The position numbers and the translations under genes are program-made. The notes below the pieces were generated by a model. That model saw only the letters and a program-made list of their open reading frames with translations, searched no databases and was not told where the DNA came from. Of a stretch of DNA of 64,000 nt, positions 1-9,400 are shown piece after piece (the stretch's first letter is position 1; every line of letters starts with the position of its first letter). The stretch is from DTU098 sp964498525 (GTDB lineage: Bacteria > Bacillota > Desulfotomaculia > Desulfotomaculales > Pelotomaculaceae): NCBI GenBank assembly GCA_964498525.1, contig CAZCGU010000001.1, forward strand, positions 62,001 to 126,000, read 5' to 3'.

Positions 1-567
1 GCAAGTACGCACCCCGCTCTTCACTACCAGCTCAAAAGGCAGTTCAGAATTGCCCGTCATCACCTGGTATCCCTGGAACATGCCGGCGGGGAATACTCGG
101 CCAGAATGATTCTGATTAATAACGCACTTTTAGAGCTGAATAAACACTCTTTAATGGGGGTAGGGGCCGGCAACGCCGAAGAACATATGAAGGAATACCG
201 GACGGAAACATTCCAGATTCTTGCCCTGCATAACTGGTGGCTGGAAATCCTGGTAAACTACGGTATCTTTATATTTGTTCTTTATGTGGCTTTTATCGGC
301 AAGCTGCTGGTTCAATTGTTCCTTTTAACCATCCGGGCAGGTCCGGGTGTAATCAGAATGGTGGCAGAAGGCGCCCTGGTGGGCCTGGCGGGCTTTCCAA
401 TCGCAGCGGTCAGTTCCAGCAGCCTGGCCTACAGCAGGGTGATGTGGATTTTTTTCGGTATGGCCCTTTGCGCCCTGAATCTGTACAACTGCAGCAAAAC
501 AATGCATGAAACTGAAGAAGGGGAGAAATTTGAAAGTTCTGTGCCTGTCCAACCTTTACCCAAATAA
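1..567 (+). CDS. O-antigen ligase/polymerase family protein, C-terminal part (5' truncated by window)
   Basis: The frame is open from base 1, so the true start lies outside the window. The visible 188 residues carry a loop region with the motif GVGAGNAE, an HNWWLEILVNYG segment and at least two hydrophobic helices before a polar tail. An H-N-x-(W/Y)-L-x-x-L-x-x-x-G pattern after a periplasmic-type loop is typical of the Wzy/WaaL (O-antigen ligase) superfamily, membrane proteins that polymerise or ligate lipid-linked glycans. It overlaps the start region of the next glycosyltransferase, which fits one polysaccharide operon. Whether it is a polymerase or a ligase cannot be decided from the fragment. 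Confidence 0.7.
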   Translation, partial: ASTHPALHYQLKRQFRIARHHLVSLEHAGGEYSARMILINNALLELNKHSLMGVGAGNAEEHMKEYRTETFQILALHNWWLEILVNYGIFIFVLYVAFIGKLLVQLFLLTIRAGPGVIRMVAEGALVGLAGFPIAAVSSSSLAYSRVMWIFFGMALCALNLYNCSKTMHETEEGEKFESSVPVQPLPK

Positions 568-1738
568 ACACAACCCCCTGCGGGGTGGTTTTGTCAAAGA
601 CCAGGTTACCGCCTTGACCCGGTTGGGGTGCCAGGTCAAAGTCGTTTCCCCTGTTCCCGCCGCCCCTGCCCCTATCCGTTTCCTGGCCAAAAAGTGGAGG
701 GGGTATGCCGGGATTTCACAGTTAGTGGAGGAAGGGGCGGTACAGATCTTTCACCCGCGTTACCTGCTTCTGCCCCAAAACCGGTTTTTTGCCTATAGCG
801 GCTGGTTTTATTACCGGGCGATAAAAAATCTGGTCAAGAAACTAAACGGGGCCTGGCCCTTTGATCTGATCCATGCCCATACAGCCCTGCCGGACGGCTA
901 TGCGGGCACGCTCTTGAGCCGCATTTTTAAAAAACCCCTGGTTGTTACCATCCACGGGCGGGATCTGCAGGATACGGTGTTCCGGAACGGCAGGTGCCGC
1001 CGGACCGTCCTGGAGGCTCTGCGGGGGGCAGAGGCAGTTGTGAATGTAAGTGAAAAACTTGCGGACTCATGCAGGTCCCACCTGGGCCCGGACGCCAGGA
1101 TTAAAGTAATCGGCAACGGGATCGACCCCGCCGGTATTTATCGGGATTACAGCCCGCTCAAGGAAAAATATGCCGGGAGCAAAATTATTCTCTCCGTGGG
1201 AAGCTTAAAAAAGACAAAGGGGCACGACCTGACCCTGCGGGCTTTTAAAATCATAAGGGAACAGTTCAACCAGGTTATCCTTCTGATTATCGGCGGGGGT
1301 GAAGAGAGGGAAAATTTGCTGAGTTTGGCCGGGGAACTGGGAGTTAAGGAAGCAGTTGAGTTTATCGCGCCCCTGCCCCACAGCACAGTTATGGAGTATA
1401 TGTCTGTTTCTGATTTGTTCGTGCTGCCCAGCTGGCTGGAAGGTTTCGGGATTGTCTATCTGGAGGCTATGGCCCACGGCAAACCCGTTATTGGTGTCAG
1501 GGGGCAGGGTATTTCTGATGTCATTCGCCATGGGGTCAATGGCTTGCTGGTTGAACCCCTTGATGAACATGGACTGGCCGGCGCCGTCCTGGGCCTGTTA
1601 AAAAACCAGAATTACGCCCTGGTTCTGGGCGAAAGAGCCAGGGACACCGTGCTAAAGGATTATACCTGGAGCTGCAGCGCCCAAAAGCTTCTGGATCTTT
1701 ACCAGTCCGTGACAGCTGGGTGGGATGCGGATGTTTAA
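530..1738 (+). CDS. Glycosyltransferase family 4
   Basis: The roughly 400-residue protein has a GT-B layout. The N-terminal Rossmann half starts with LKVLCLSNLYPNKHNPLRGG, the linker includes TIHGRDLQ, and the C-terminal half has SVGSLKKTKGHD and the E-x7-E nucleotide-sugar motif in EGFGIVYLEAM. It probably adds one sugar to a cytoplasmic lipid-linked glycan; donor and acceptor cannot be told. I chose the TTG at 530 because AAGGGGAG lies just upstream. An ATG at 506 is possible but has no ribosome site. The start lies within the end of the polymerase gene and the stop overlaps the PIG-L gene, so the three are probably cotranscribed. Confidence 0.85.
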   Translation: MKVLCLSNLYPNKHNPLRGGFVKDQVTALTRLGCQVKVVSPVPAAPAPIRFLAKKWRGYAGISQLVEEGAVQIFHPRYLLLPQNRFFAYSGWFYYRAIKNLVKKLNGAWPFDLIHAHTALPDGYAGTLLSRIFKKPLVVTIHGRDLQDTVFRNGRCRRTVLEALRGAEAVVNVSEKLADSCRSHLGPDARIKVIGNGIDPAGIYRDYSPLKEKYAGSKIILSVGSLKKTKGHDLTLRAFKIIREQFNQVILLIIGGGEERENLLSLAGELGVKEAVEFIAPLPHSTVMEYMSVSDLFVLPSWLEGFGIVYLEAMAHGKPVIGVRGQGISDVIRHGVNGLLVEPLDEHGLAGAVLGLLKNQNYALVLGERARDTVLKDYTWSCSAQKLLDLYQSVTAGWDADV

Positions 1739-2360
1739 GCGGATTTTGGTGCTTGCCCCCCATACGGACGACGGCGAACTGGGTTGCGGCGGCACAGTGG
1801 CAAGATTTCTGGAAGAAGGCAGGGAGGTTTACCAGGCCGTATTCTCAGCGGCAGTAAAGTCTCTGCCGGAGGGCCTTCCCCCCGATACCCTGGTCCGGGA
1901 ATGGCATACCGCCACTTCCACCCTGGGTATCCCCGCTAAAAACCTGGTCAGGTACGATTTTCCGGTCCGGGAATTTCCCGTCCGGCGCCAGGAGATTCTG
2001 GAAAAACTTATTATCCTGCGGCGGGAATTGAAGCCGGACCTGGTAATGTTGCCGGCTCTGGAAGATCTGCATCAGGACCACCGGACAATTGCCCGGGAAG
2101 GAATCCGGGCCTTTAAACAGGTATCCGTCCTGGGTTACGAGCTGCCCTGGAATAATCTTTGCTTCAGGAACAATTGCTTTATCATTCTGCAGGGATCCCA
2201 CCTGCAAAAAAAAGCCGCGGCTTTAGCCTGTTACCGTTCCCAGTCCCACAGAAAATATTGCGGGGAAGCGTTTGTGCTGAACCTGGCCGGGATCAGGGGG
2301 GCCCAAATAGGAGCCGGCTTTGCGGAATTGTTCAGTTTAATACGCCTGGTGGTTAATTAA
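1725..2360 (+). CDS. PIG-L family (LmbE-like) N-acetylsugar deacetylase
   Basis: The 211-residue protein has the two metal-binding signatures of the PIG-L/LmbE family. One is a PHTDDGELGCGG motif near residue 12 (the usual AHPDD box with T for P). The other is LHQDHRTIAREG in the middle. Members are zinc enzymes that remove the N-acetyl group from GlcNAc-type sugars. Overlap of 14 bases with the upstream glycosyltransferase suggests it modifies a sugar of the same glycan. A second in-frame ATG lies six bases downstream. The substrate is inferred only from context. Confidence 0.8.
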   Translation: MRMFKRILVLAPHTDDGELGCGGTVARFLEEGREVYQAVFSAAVKSLPEGLPPDTLVREWHTATSTLGIPAKNLVRYDFPVREFPVRRQEILEKLIILRRELKPDLVMLPALEDLHQDHRTIAREGIRAFKQVSVLGYELPWNNLCFRNNCFIILQGSHLQKKAAALACYRSQSHRKYCGEAFVLNLAGIRGAQIGAGFAELFSLIRLVVN

Positions 2361-2501
2361 GAGGGGTCAACCAGTTCATTTTAAAGGGATCGCTTCCCGG
2401 TTTTTTTAAAAAGCGTCGCGCCTCAACTCAGAGGACTATGGGATCCTTTTATTTCGTTATTCCGCCGGGGGCAAGGGTCCGGCTAATAGGAGCAGCTGCC
2501 A

Positions 2502-3473
2502 ATGCGCGCGATATCTTTATTACTTTCTTTTATAAGCGTATTAATAATTTTACTTGTGCTCCCGGAGCGGGTCAATGTCAAAGATGCAAAGGAGTCTGTG
2601 GAAACGTTGAAGTCCCGCCAAATAGAGGAAAAGAGCTTGTTTAGTTTCGTTGTTTTAGGGGATTCCAGCATTGTACCCGGCTGCGGAGAATGTCAGGGAA
2701 ACGTGGTGCTGACAGAACTTGTCCAAAAAATCAATGAAAATACACCCGACTTTGTGGTTTATACCGGGGATGGTCCGGAGCGGGGCGGTCCAATTTTAAA
2801 CCTGCAGGCCTTTAGACAGGCCCTCGATAAATTAAAGGTTCCCTGGTACCCGGTTCTGGGAAACCATGAAATTATTGAAGGCGCCAGGGCGGACGGCGGG
2901 GGAGGCGACGGAGAAGAAAATTATCTGGGCGTTTTTAAAGACAAACTCCCGGTTAAGGACAGCCGGGGCAAACGTGTCAGTTACTACTCCTTTAACCGTT
3001 TAAACTGTCATTTCATTGTTCTTGATACGGCCTGGCAGCACAGGAAGGAAAGCGGAACAAAGGGACTCTACCCGGATGGGGCTCAGTGGAAGTGGCTTGT
3101 CAGCGATTTGCAGGAAGCAAGGCCAAAATGCAAGCATATTTTTGTTTTCGCCCACGAACCCCCGCTGCTGCCCGGTATTTTCAGGCTGAACAGCAGGTTC
3201 ACCTTCAGGGAGCGCGGATTGAACACTACCTGGAACAATCCCCGGGCTGCTGCAGATTTCCTTCGATTATGCGGGGCATACGGCGTGGAAGCTGTTTTTT
3301 CGGGGCACTTTCACGGCTATTTAAAATTCAAGAACGGCGCAACAACCCACATCATCAGCGGGGGGGCGGGTTCCAGCCTGCATGTGCCGGCATTGCTGGG
3401 CGGCTATTACCATTATATCCTTTGCACGGTCAGCGGGGAAGGGGTCACCTGCGAGGCTGTCCGACTGGACTAA
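2502..3473 (+). CDS. Membrane-anchored/secreted calcineurin-like metallophosphoesterase
   Basis: The 323-residue protein opens with a hydrophobic segment (about residues 3-21), read as a signal anchor. The calcineurin-like fold follows: VVLGDSS, VVYTGDG, the GNHE box near residue 122, VFAHEPP and GHFHGY. These are the metal ligands of phosphoesterases. It probably acts outside the membrane on a phosphodiester or phosphomonoester, perhaps on polysaccharide or wall polymer; this is inference from the cluster. AGGAGC precedes the ATG. The 140-base gap upstream holds a weak GGGA/TCCC hairpin followed by seven Ts. Confidence 0.8.
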   Translation: MRAISLLLSFISVLIILLVLPERVNVKDAKESVETLKSRQIEEKSLFSFVVLGDSSIVPGCGECQGNVVLTELVQKINENTPDFVVYTGDGPERGGPILNLQAFRQALDKLKVPWYPVLGNHEIIEGARADGGGGDGEENYLGVFKDKLPVKDSRGKRVSYYSFNRLNCHFIVLDTAWQHRKESGTKGLYPDGAQWKWLVSDLQEARPKCKHIFVFAHEPPLLPGIFRLNSRFTFRERGLNTTWNNPRAAADFLRLCGAYGVEAVFSGHFHGYLKFKNGATTHIISGGAGSSLHVPALLGGYYHYILCTVSGEGVTCEAVRLD

Positions 3474-3486
3474 AGGGGGAGGTTGC

Positions 3487-6411
3487 TTGGACAAAAAAAC
3501 ATTGCTGGTAATATCCGGCCTGGAGATCTGGTCGATGGGAACCGGCAAGGGCGCCCAATCACTTTATCAAACCCTGGCGGGTTACGCGGGCGGGGGCTGG
3601 ACAGTACATTTTCTGACCGGCAACAAAGGCGAGGATCCGATCTGCGACGTTCATCCCGCCCTTCATATTTACAGGTTTGACCTGCCGCTAATAAAAGCTT
3701 TATATTCCAGGCGTGTGGTCAGCCACCTGGCTAAAAACCTCTGGTGGGTTATTTTTCAGACAGTCGCGCTCCTGTACGGTATGGTCCTGGCCCGTCGCGA
3801 AAAAATAGATCTTTTTTACGGTTACGATACCCTGGGCGTACCGTGCGGCTGGATCCTGGCCAAAATATTTAGAAAGTCCTTCATATCCAGATTTCAGGGT
3901 ACCACCATAGGCTATTTTAGGCCTCAGAAGCTGTGGCGGCTGAAGTACTGGGATCAAATTTTGGCTTTAAAGGTTCCTTCCGATTTGCTGATCATGACAA
4001 ACGACGGTCAGGAAGAGGATAAACTTTTAAAATACCTGGGTGTTGACATGTCCCGGGTCAAATTCTGGATGAACGGGATTAACAGGGATTATTCCCTGCC
4101 GGCCGGTTTTGACCTGCAGGCCTTTAAAAGCGGCCTGGGCCTGGAGCCCGGGGAAAAGGTCATTCTCACTGTAAACCGGCTGCACAAATGGAAAAGAATA
4201 GATCGGGTCATCCGGGCCATGCCCGGAATTACCGGGCGGGAACCCCGGACCAGACTGGTGATCGTCGGTGAAGGGGAGGAATACGCCCGGCTGGCGGCCC
4301 TGGCCTCCCGGTTGAAGGTGGCGGAAAAAACAGTGTTTGCCGGGTCCGTGGCCCAGTGGGAAGTGCCCAAATATCTGGCCCTGGCTGATGTTTTTGTTTC
4401 GTGCAATGACTCCGCCAACATCGGCAACCCCCTGCTGGAGGCAATGATTGCGGGGAAATGTATCGTAACATTAAATAACGGGTCAACCGGTGAATTAATT
4501 AAAAACAATGTCACCGGAATGCTGGTTGAAATGGACCGGCTTGACACTCTTGGTCCTGTCATCGCGGACTTATTGGGAGATAAAGAAAAACGGGCCTGTC
4601 TGGGCAGCCGGGCGAAGATTTTTGCTGAGAGGCATTTCTGGACCTGGCAGGAAAGGATGAACACGGAACTGGCCCTGGCCGGCCAGATGGTTGAACGCAA
4701 AGGCGGCTCAGGCGATAAAACCCAGGTATTTCTAATGAGCTCGGTCCACAGCTGGGATGACCCGCGTATTTTCCACAAAGAAGCCATGACGCTAAAGCAT
4801 GACTACGGCATAGAGCTGCACGCCCCGGCGCCCTTCAGGTACCGGGAAGTGGACGGGGTCCGGGTCTACGGTTTGAAACACTACCGCCGGCGCCTTTTCC
4901 GTTGTTTTAATTGGCTGCGCCTGGCTGTACGCGCCTGGCGTTCCAAAGCAAGGGTTTTTCACTTCCACGATCCGGAGCTGATTCCCCTGGGCGTCGTGCT
5001 CAAACTGTTGAAGCGGCGGAAAGTGGTCTACGATGTCCATGAACATAACTATATAACCATCCGCACCAGGGAATGGATTCCCAAACCCCTGCGGGGCGTG
5101 GCGGCGTGCCTGGTGGAACGGCTGGAGCGGGCTTGTGCGGGTATTTTCAGCGGTGTAATAACAGCCGACGGGGAGCTGGCCAAAAATTTTTCAGGCGCCC
5201 GCCTGGTGACGGTAGTCCGCAATTTTCCCCTGGCTTCCTTTGGCCAAGATTATTTTGATACCGGAAATTGTGATGGGAAATCCGGCAAGGAACCGGTAGT
5301 TATTTATTTGGGGGTTATGGGAAAGGAGCGGGGTCTGGAAACAGTCCTGGAAACCATGCCCCTGGTACGGGAAAAAATACCCCAAGCAAGGTGTCTGCTG
5401 GTGGGAAGAGTCAGCTTCAAGGGACTTTCCCAGGGGCACAGGGAAAAACTAAAGGAGTTACAAGAAAAAGGGCTCATCCGGATTACAGGACAGGTGGGAT
5501 ACGGGGAGGTCATGGGCTGCCTTGCCCGGTGCAGTGTTGGTTGGACACCGTTTCCCCCCATACCCAAGCACCTCTATGGCATCGGGACCAAACTGACCGA
5601 ATACATGGCTATGGCTCTGCCTGTGGTGGCTTCGGAATACGGGGAAGGGGCCGCGGTGGTCAGAGCAGAAAACTGCGGAATTCTGGTATCACCCTTAGAT
5701 CCCGCGGACCATGCCCGGGCTGTGGTGGAGCTTCTGGCCGATCAGGATTTGGCCGGGGAACTGGGGAGCAACGGACGGAAGGCCTTTTTGGCCTGGTATA
5801 ACTGGGAAAACCAGGCCGCCGGTCTGCTGGAGTTTTACGGAAAGCTGCTGCAGAGCGGGGAGACCGAACGCCTTTTAGGACTTATGAGGGAAGACCTGGC
5901 CAGGGCGATGTCTCCTGTGGCCGGCAAAAGCTTCTGGGTCAAAGCAGGAAGGTTCATCCAGAAGCCAGGCATCTGGGCCGTTTTGGGCTACCGCCTGGGC
6001 CACTTCCTTTACCAGCGACGCTGCCTGCCGGCCCGGCTGATCCTGATGTTGTACCGGATCCTGGTCCTGCTTCCCCTAAAGCTTCTGACCGGAATTGAAA
6101 TCTATCCGGAAACAAGGATTGGCAGCGGCTTCTACATCGAACATTACGGCTGTATCTTTATCGCTCCCACCGCGGTCATTGGGCGCAACTGCACGATCTT
6201 TCAGGGCGTCACCGTGGGAGTCGATCTGGGCGGCCGGAAAGCAGGCGTGATTGGTAACAATGTCATAATCTGTGCCGGGGCCAAAGTCATCGGCGATATC
6301 GTGGTGGGCGACAATGTTGTCGTCGGCGCCAACACCGTAGTAACCAGGAACGTGGAGGACAATGTTGTCGTTGCCGGGGTTCCGGCCGCGGTTATCGGAC
6401 GCAGGGATTAA
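3487..6411 (+). CDS. Three-domain fusion: GT4 glycosyltransferase + GT4 glycosyltransferase + serine-acetyltransferase-like hexapeptide domain
   Basis: The 974-residue single frame holds three units. Residues 1 to about 405 form a GT-B glycosyltransferase (ILTVNRLHKWKRIDRV; NIGNPLLEAM as donor site). Residues about 411-795 form a second GT-B unit (VYDVHEHNY; GIGTKLTEYMAMALPVV). Residues about 805-974 resemble the C-terminal part of serine O-acetyltransferase: a helical lead-in, then hexapeptide repeats from ETRIGSGFYIEH to GVPAAVIG forming a left-handed beta-helix. It probably adds two sugars and an acetyl group to one growing glycan. The TTG at 3487 is preceded by GGGGGAGG; the frame is open upstream but lacks a better site. 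No frameshift is visible at the joints. Confidence 0.85.
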   Translation: MDKKTLLVISGLEIWSMGTGKGAQSLYQTLAGYAGGGWTVHFLTGNKGEDPICDVHPALHIYRFDLPLIKALYSRRVVSHLAKNLWWVIFQTVALLYGMVLARREKIDLFYGYDTLGVPCGWILAKIFRKSFISRFQGTTIGYFRPQKLWRLKYWDQILALKVPSDLLIMTNDGQEEDKLLKYLGVDMSRVKFWMNGINRDYSLPAGFDLQAFKSGLGLEPGEKVILTVNRLHKWKRIDRVIRAMPGITGREPRTRLVIVGEGEEYARLAALASRLKVAEKTVFAGSVAQWEVPKYLALADVFVSCNDSANIGNPLLEAMIAGKCIVTLNNGSTGELIKNNVTGMLVEMDRLDTLGPVIADLLGDKEKRACLGSRAKIFAERHFWTWQERMNTELALAGQMVERKGGSGDKTQVFLMSSVHSWDDPRIFHKEAMTLKHDYGIELHAPAPFRYREVDGVRVYGLKHYRRRLFRCFNWLRLAVRAWRSKARVFHFHDPELIPLGVVLKLLKRRKVVYDVHEHNYITIRTREWIPKPLRGVAACLVERLERACAGIFSGVITADGELAKNFSGARLVTVVRNFPLASFGQDYFDTGNCDGKSGKEPVVIYLGVMGKERGLETVLETMPLVREKIPQARCLLVGRVSFKGLSQGHREKLKELQEKGLIRITGQVGYGEVMGCLARCSVGWTPFPPIPKHLYGIGTKLTEYMAMALPVVASEYGEGAAVVRAENCGILVSPLDPADHARAVVELLADQDLAGELGSNGRKAFLAWYNWENQAAGLLEFYGKLLQSGETERLLGLMREDLARAMSPVAGKSFWVKAGRFIQKPGIWAVLGYRLGHFLYQRRCLPARLILMLYRILVLLPLKLLTGIEIYPETRIGSGFYIEHYGCIFIAPTAVIGRNCTIFQGVTVGVDLGGRKAGVIGNNVIICAGAKVIGDIVVGDNVVVGANTVVTRNVEDNVVVAGVPAAVIGRRD

Positions 6412-6424
6412 TAATGATGAAGCA

Positions 6425-6453
6425 GAAGAGCATACCCGTGGGGTATGCTCTTC
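6425..6453. terminator. Bidirectional intrinsic terminator between convergent genes
   Basis: A 13-bp perfect stem (GAAGAGCATACCC pairing with its reverse complement) closes a GTG loop. T-rich sequence follows on the plus side and moderately T-rich sequence on the minus side. It lies 13 bases after the fusion glycosyltransferase stop and 27 bases from the stop of the convergent secreted-protein gene, so it can serve both. Confidence 0.8.
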
Positions 6454-6479
6454 CGGTTTCCGGTTTCTTTCCGTTAAGC

Positions 6480-9400
6480 TTACGGAGTCAGTACAATATT
6501 GTCAAAATCGTGATAACCGCTTTCCGTGGCAGACAGCAGGTAAATCCTGGTGGTGACCGTTCCGGCCGGGACGCTTACGGTTTTTTCGGGCATGGCCTCC
6601 CAGCCGGTTCCCTTGTGCCGGTACCTGAAATCATAAGCCACTGTGCGGTCCCCCGCGGCGTTAATAAAGGCCACAGCCATACGGGCATCCTCAGCTTTGG
6701 CGGTACCCCTGCGGGTAACTGCACCCAGCTTATACTCCTGGCCGGGGGTTAAGACAAGATCCTGATAGAGCTGCCAGTTGTAACTATTTGAAACATATTT
6801 ATTGCCGTTGGCTTCAGTCTTAAGGGTACCGCCGGCTGACCAACCCTGCTTGCCCTGGCTGAAGTCGCCGTTATTAAGAAGGTTTGACGGCTGCCCGCTG
6901 CCGGGCGCGGAACCGGTCTGTTCCAGGGAGATGCTGTCAAAACCCACCGTGTTTGGATCCGGGCTCAAAAGGTAAATCCGGGTGGCGGCGGCTGCTGCCG
7001 GTACGCTGAATTTAATCTCCGGCACATCTTCCCAGCCGCTGCCATTAATTTTATACCTGACGTCCGCATCCAGTGTCCTGTTTCCTTTGCTGTCGATAAA
7101 GAAGACGCAGATCCTGGCCTCTTTGCCGGCTCCTTTTTTAGTCCGGGCATGCAAGGTGTAATCGCCGGGCTGCAGCCGCAAATCCTGATAGAGCTGCCAG
7201 TTGTAGTTGTTGACGGCGTATTTGTTGCCGCTGCTTTCCGCAGCTATGCTGCCGCCGGCTGACCAGCCCTGCCTGTCCTGGCTGAAGTCGCCGTTTACCA
7301 TAAGGTTCAACGGCTTCTGGTCGTCGTCCGGGGTAGTTCCGTCATCATCATCGTCACCCGGTTTTATAACGTCACCATCATCCCCGTCGCCAGGGTTGAT
7401 CCCGTTCCCTTTCAGGGAGATATTGTCAAACCCCACCGTACTGGTGTCAACGCTCAAAAGGTAAATCCGGGTGGCGGCGGCGGACGCCGGAACGCTGAAC
7501 TTAATTTCCGGCACCGTCTCCCAGCCGGCTCCCTTAATTGCACAGGTGGTGTCCGCGTCCAAAGTCCTGTTTCCTTCGCTGTCCAGGAAGAACACAGTAA
7601 TTCTTGCTTCTGAACCGGTACCTTTTTTAGCCAGGGCGTTCAAGGTGTAATCGCCGGGCTGCAGCTGCAAGTCCTGGTAGAGCTGCCAGTTGTAGTTGTT
7701 GGCGGCGTATTTGTTGCCGTTGCTTTCCGCAGCTACGCTGCCGCCGGCTGACCAGCCCTGTCTGTCCTGGCTGAAGTCGCCGTTGACCATAAGGTTCAAC
7801 GGCTTCTGGTCGTCGTCCGGGGTAGTTCCGTCATCATCATCGTCACCCGGTTTTATAACGTCACCATCATCCCCGTCGCCAGGGTTGATCCCGTTCCCTT
7901 TCAGGGAGATATTGTCAAACCCCACCGTACTGGTGTCAACGCTCAAAAGGTAAATCCGGGTGGCGGCGGCGGACGCCGGAACGCTGAACTTAATTTCCGG
8001 CACCGTCTCCCAGCCGGCTCCCTTAATTGCACAGGTGGTGTCCGCGTCCAAAGTCCTGTTTCCTTCGCTGTCCAGGAAGAACACAGTAATTCTTGCTTCT
8101 GAACCGGTACCTTTTTTAGCCAGGGCGTTCAAGGTGTAATCGCCGGGCTGCAGCTGCAAGTCCTGGTAGAGCTGCCAGTTGTAGTTGTTGGCGGCGTATT
8201 TGTTGCCTGTAATTTCTGTTTCTATGCTGCCGCCTGTAAACCAGCCCTGCTTGTCCTGGGTAAAGTCGCCGTTGATCATAAGCTCGCCGTCACCCGGCGC
8301 AGGGGTGCTCCCGCCTGAAATGGTAACTGCGACGGCAGCCGAGTTCCCGGTATTACCTGCGGTGTCCCTTGCTATTGCCCGCAGGTAATAAGTACCGTCG
8401 GGCATATTCTGGGTGTTCCAAGCAACAATCCAGTTCTGACTGTTCTTGACGCCGCCGGCCAGAGCAGTCCAGGGGCCGTCTGCGCTCCGGGAGATTTCAA
8501 AATCAACTCCCGCTACCCCCGTGTCGTCTGTGGCCGAAGCGGCAACATCAACCTTAAAGTCCAAAGTGGCGCCGTCGGCCGGATGAACAATTTCCACCTG
8601 CGGGGGGGTGGTATCCAGGGGCGGCTGGGGCGGTTGCTCCCCGCTGCCGGGGCCGTTATAGGCCCAGTTCATGTAGGCAACCACAAGCAAACCCGGCGCG
8701 CCCACCGAAGTGTAGCTGGAGGCCCGCTGATAAGTGGCGTCAAAGAGGGCGGGCACCCGGTCGTTGAAGCGCAGCCAGAGACCGATCAGGAGGTCGTTGC
8801 TGCCGTTGAGCTTGACGCTGCTGACAGTCTCGTTGATTTTACCGTCGGGACGGACTATGTTTTTCCCGATTGTATTGGCAAAACGCTGGACGTCTGTTTC
8901 ATCGAAAACGATGCCGGCCTGGTAGGCCATCGCTACAAAATCACCGTCAACAGCCCCGTGGCGAAAGTCCTCATATTTTTTGTAGCCGCCGTAGTACGGC
9001 GTATTGACACTGATTTGCTGATTGGTTGCCCAGCCGCTATAGCCCAGGCCCCACCAGTAATACCAGACGTAGCGGTCACCTTCCAGGGTGAGGTTGTTCT
9101 TAAAGTGACGGGCAATTTTGGTCACCCGGTCGAGGTATTTGGACTCCCCGGTCACCTGGTAGATGTTCAACATGGTCCGGGCCAGGCCCAGATTTTGGTT
9201 GTGGGGGACACCCACCCCGTCGCACCAGTAAGGAGAGCCTTTTCTGTAAATATAGTAGCCGGCCCCTGCGGACTCCCGCCATTCATCCTCGTGAACACTA
9301 ATGGCGTCCTTAGCAGCCTGAAGATAGATGCTTGCCTTGCCGTTGTAGGCGGTCAATTTGGGATCGTTTTTGACAATCCTGGCAAACCAGGCGTAAGGGT

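Noticed and set aside
2386..2408. GGGA/TCCC hairpin with seven Ts after the PIG-L gene
   Set aside because: Only a four-base stem; too weak to call as a terminator.
7200..8207. CRISPR-like or satellite repeat
   Set aside because: Period of 489 bp, fully coding and in frame; it is a domain duplication.
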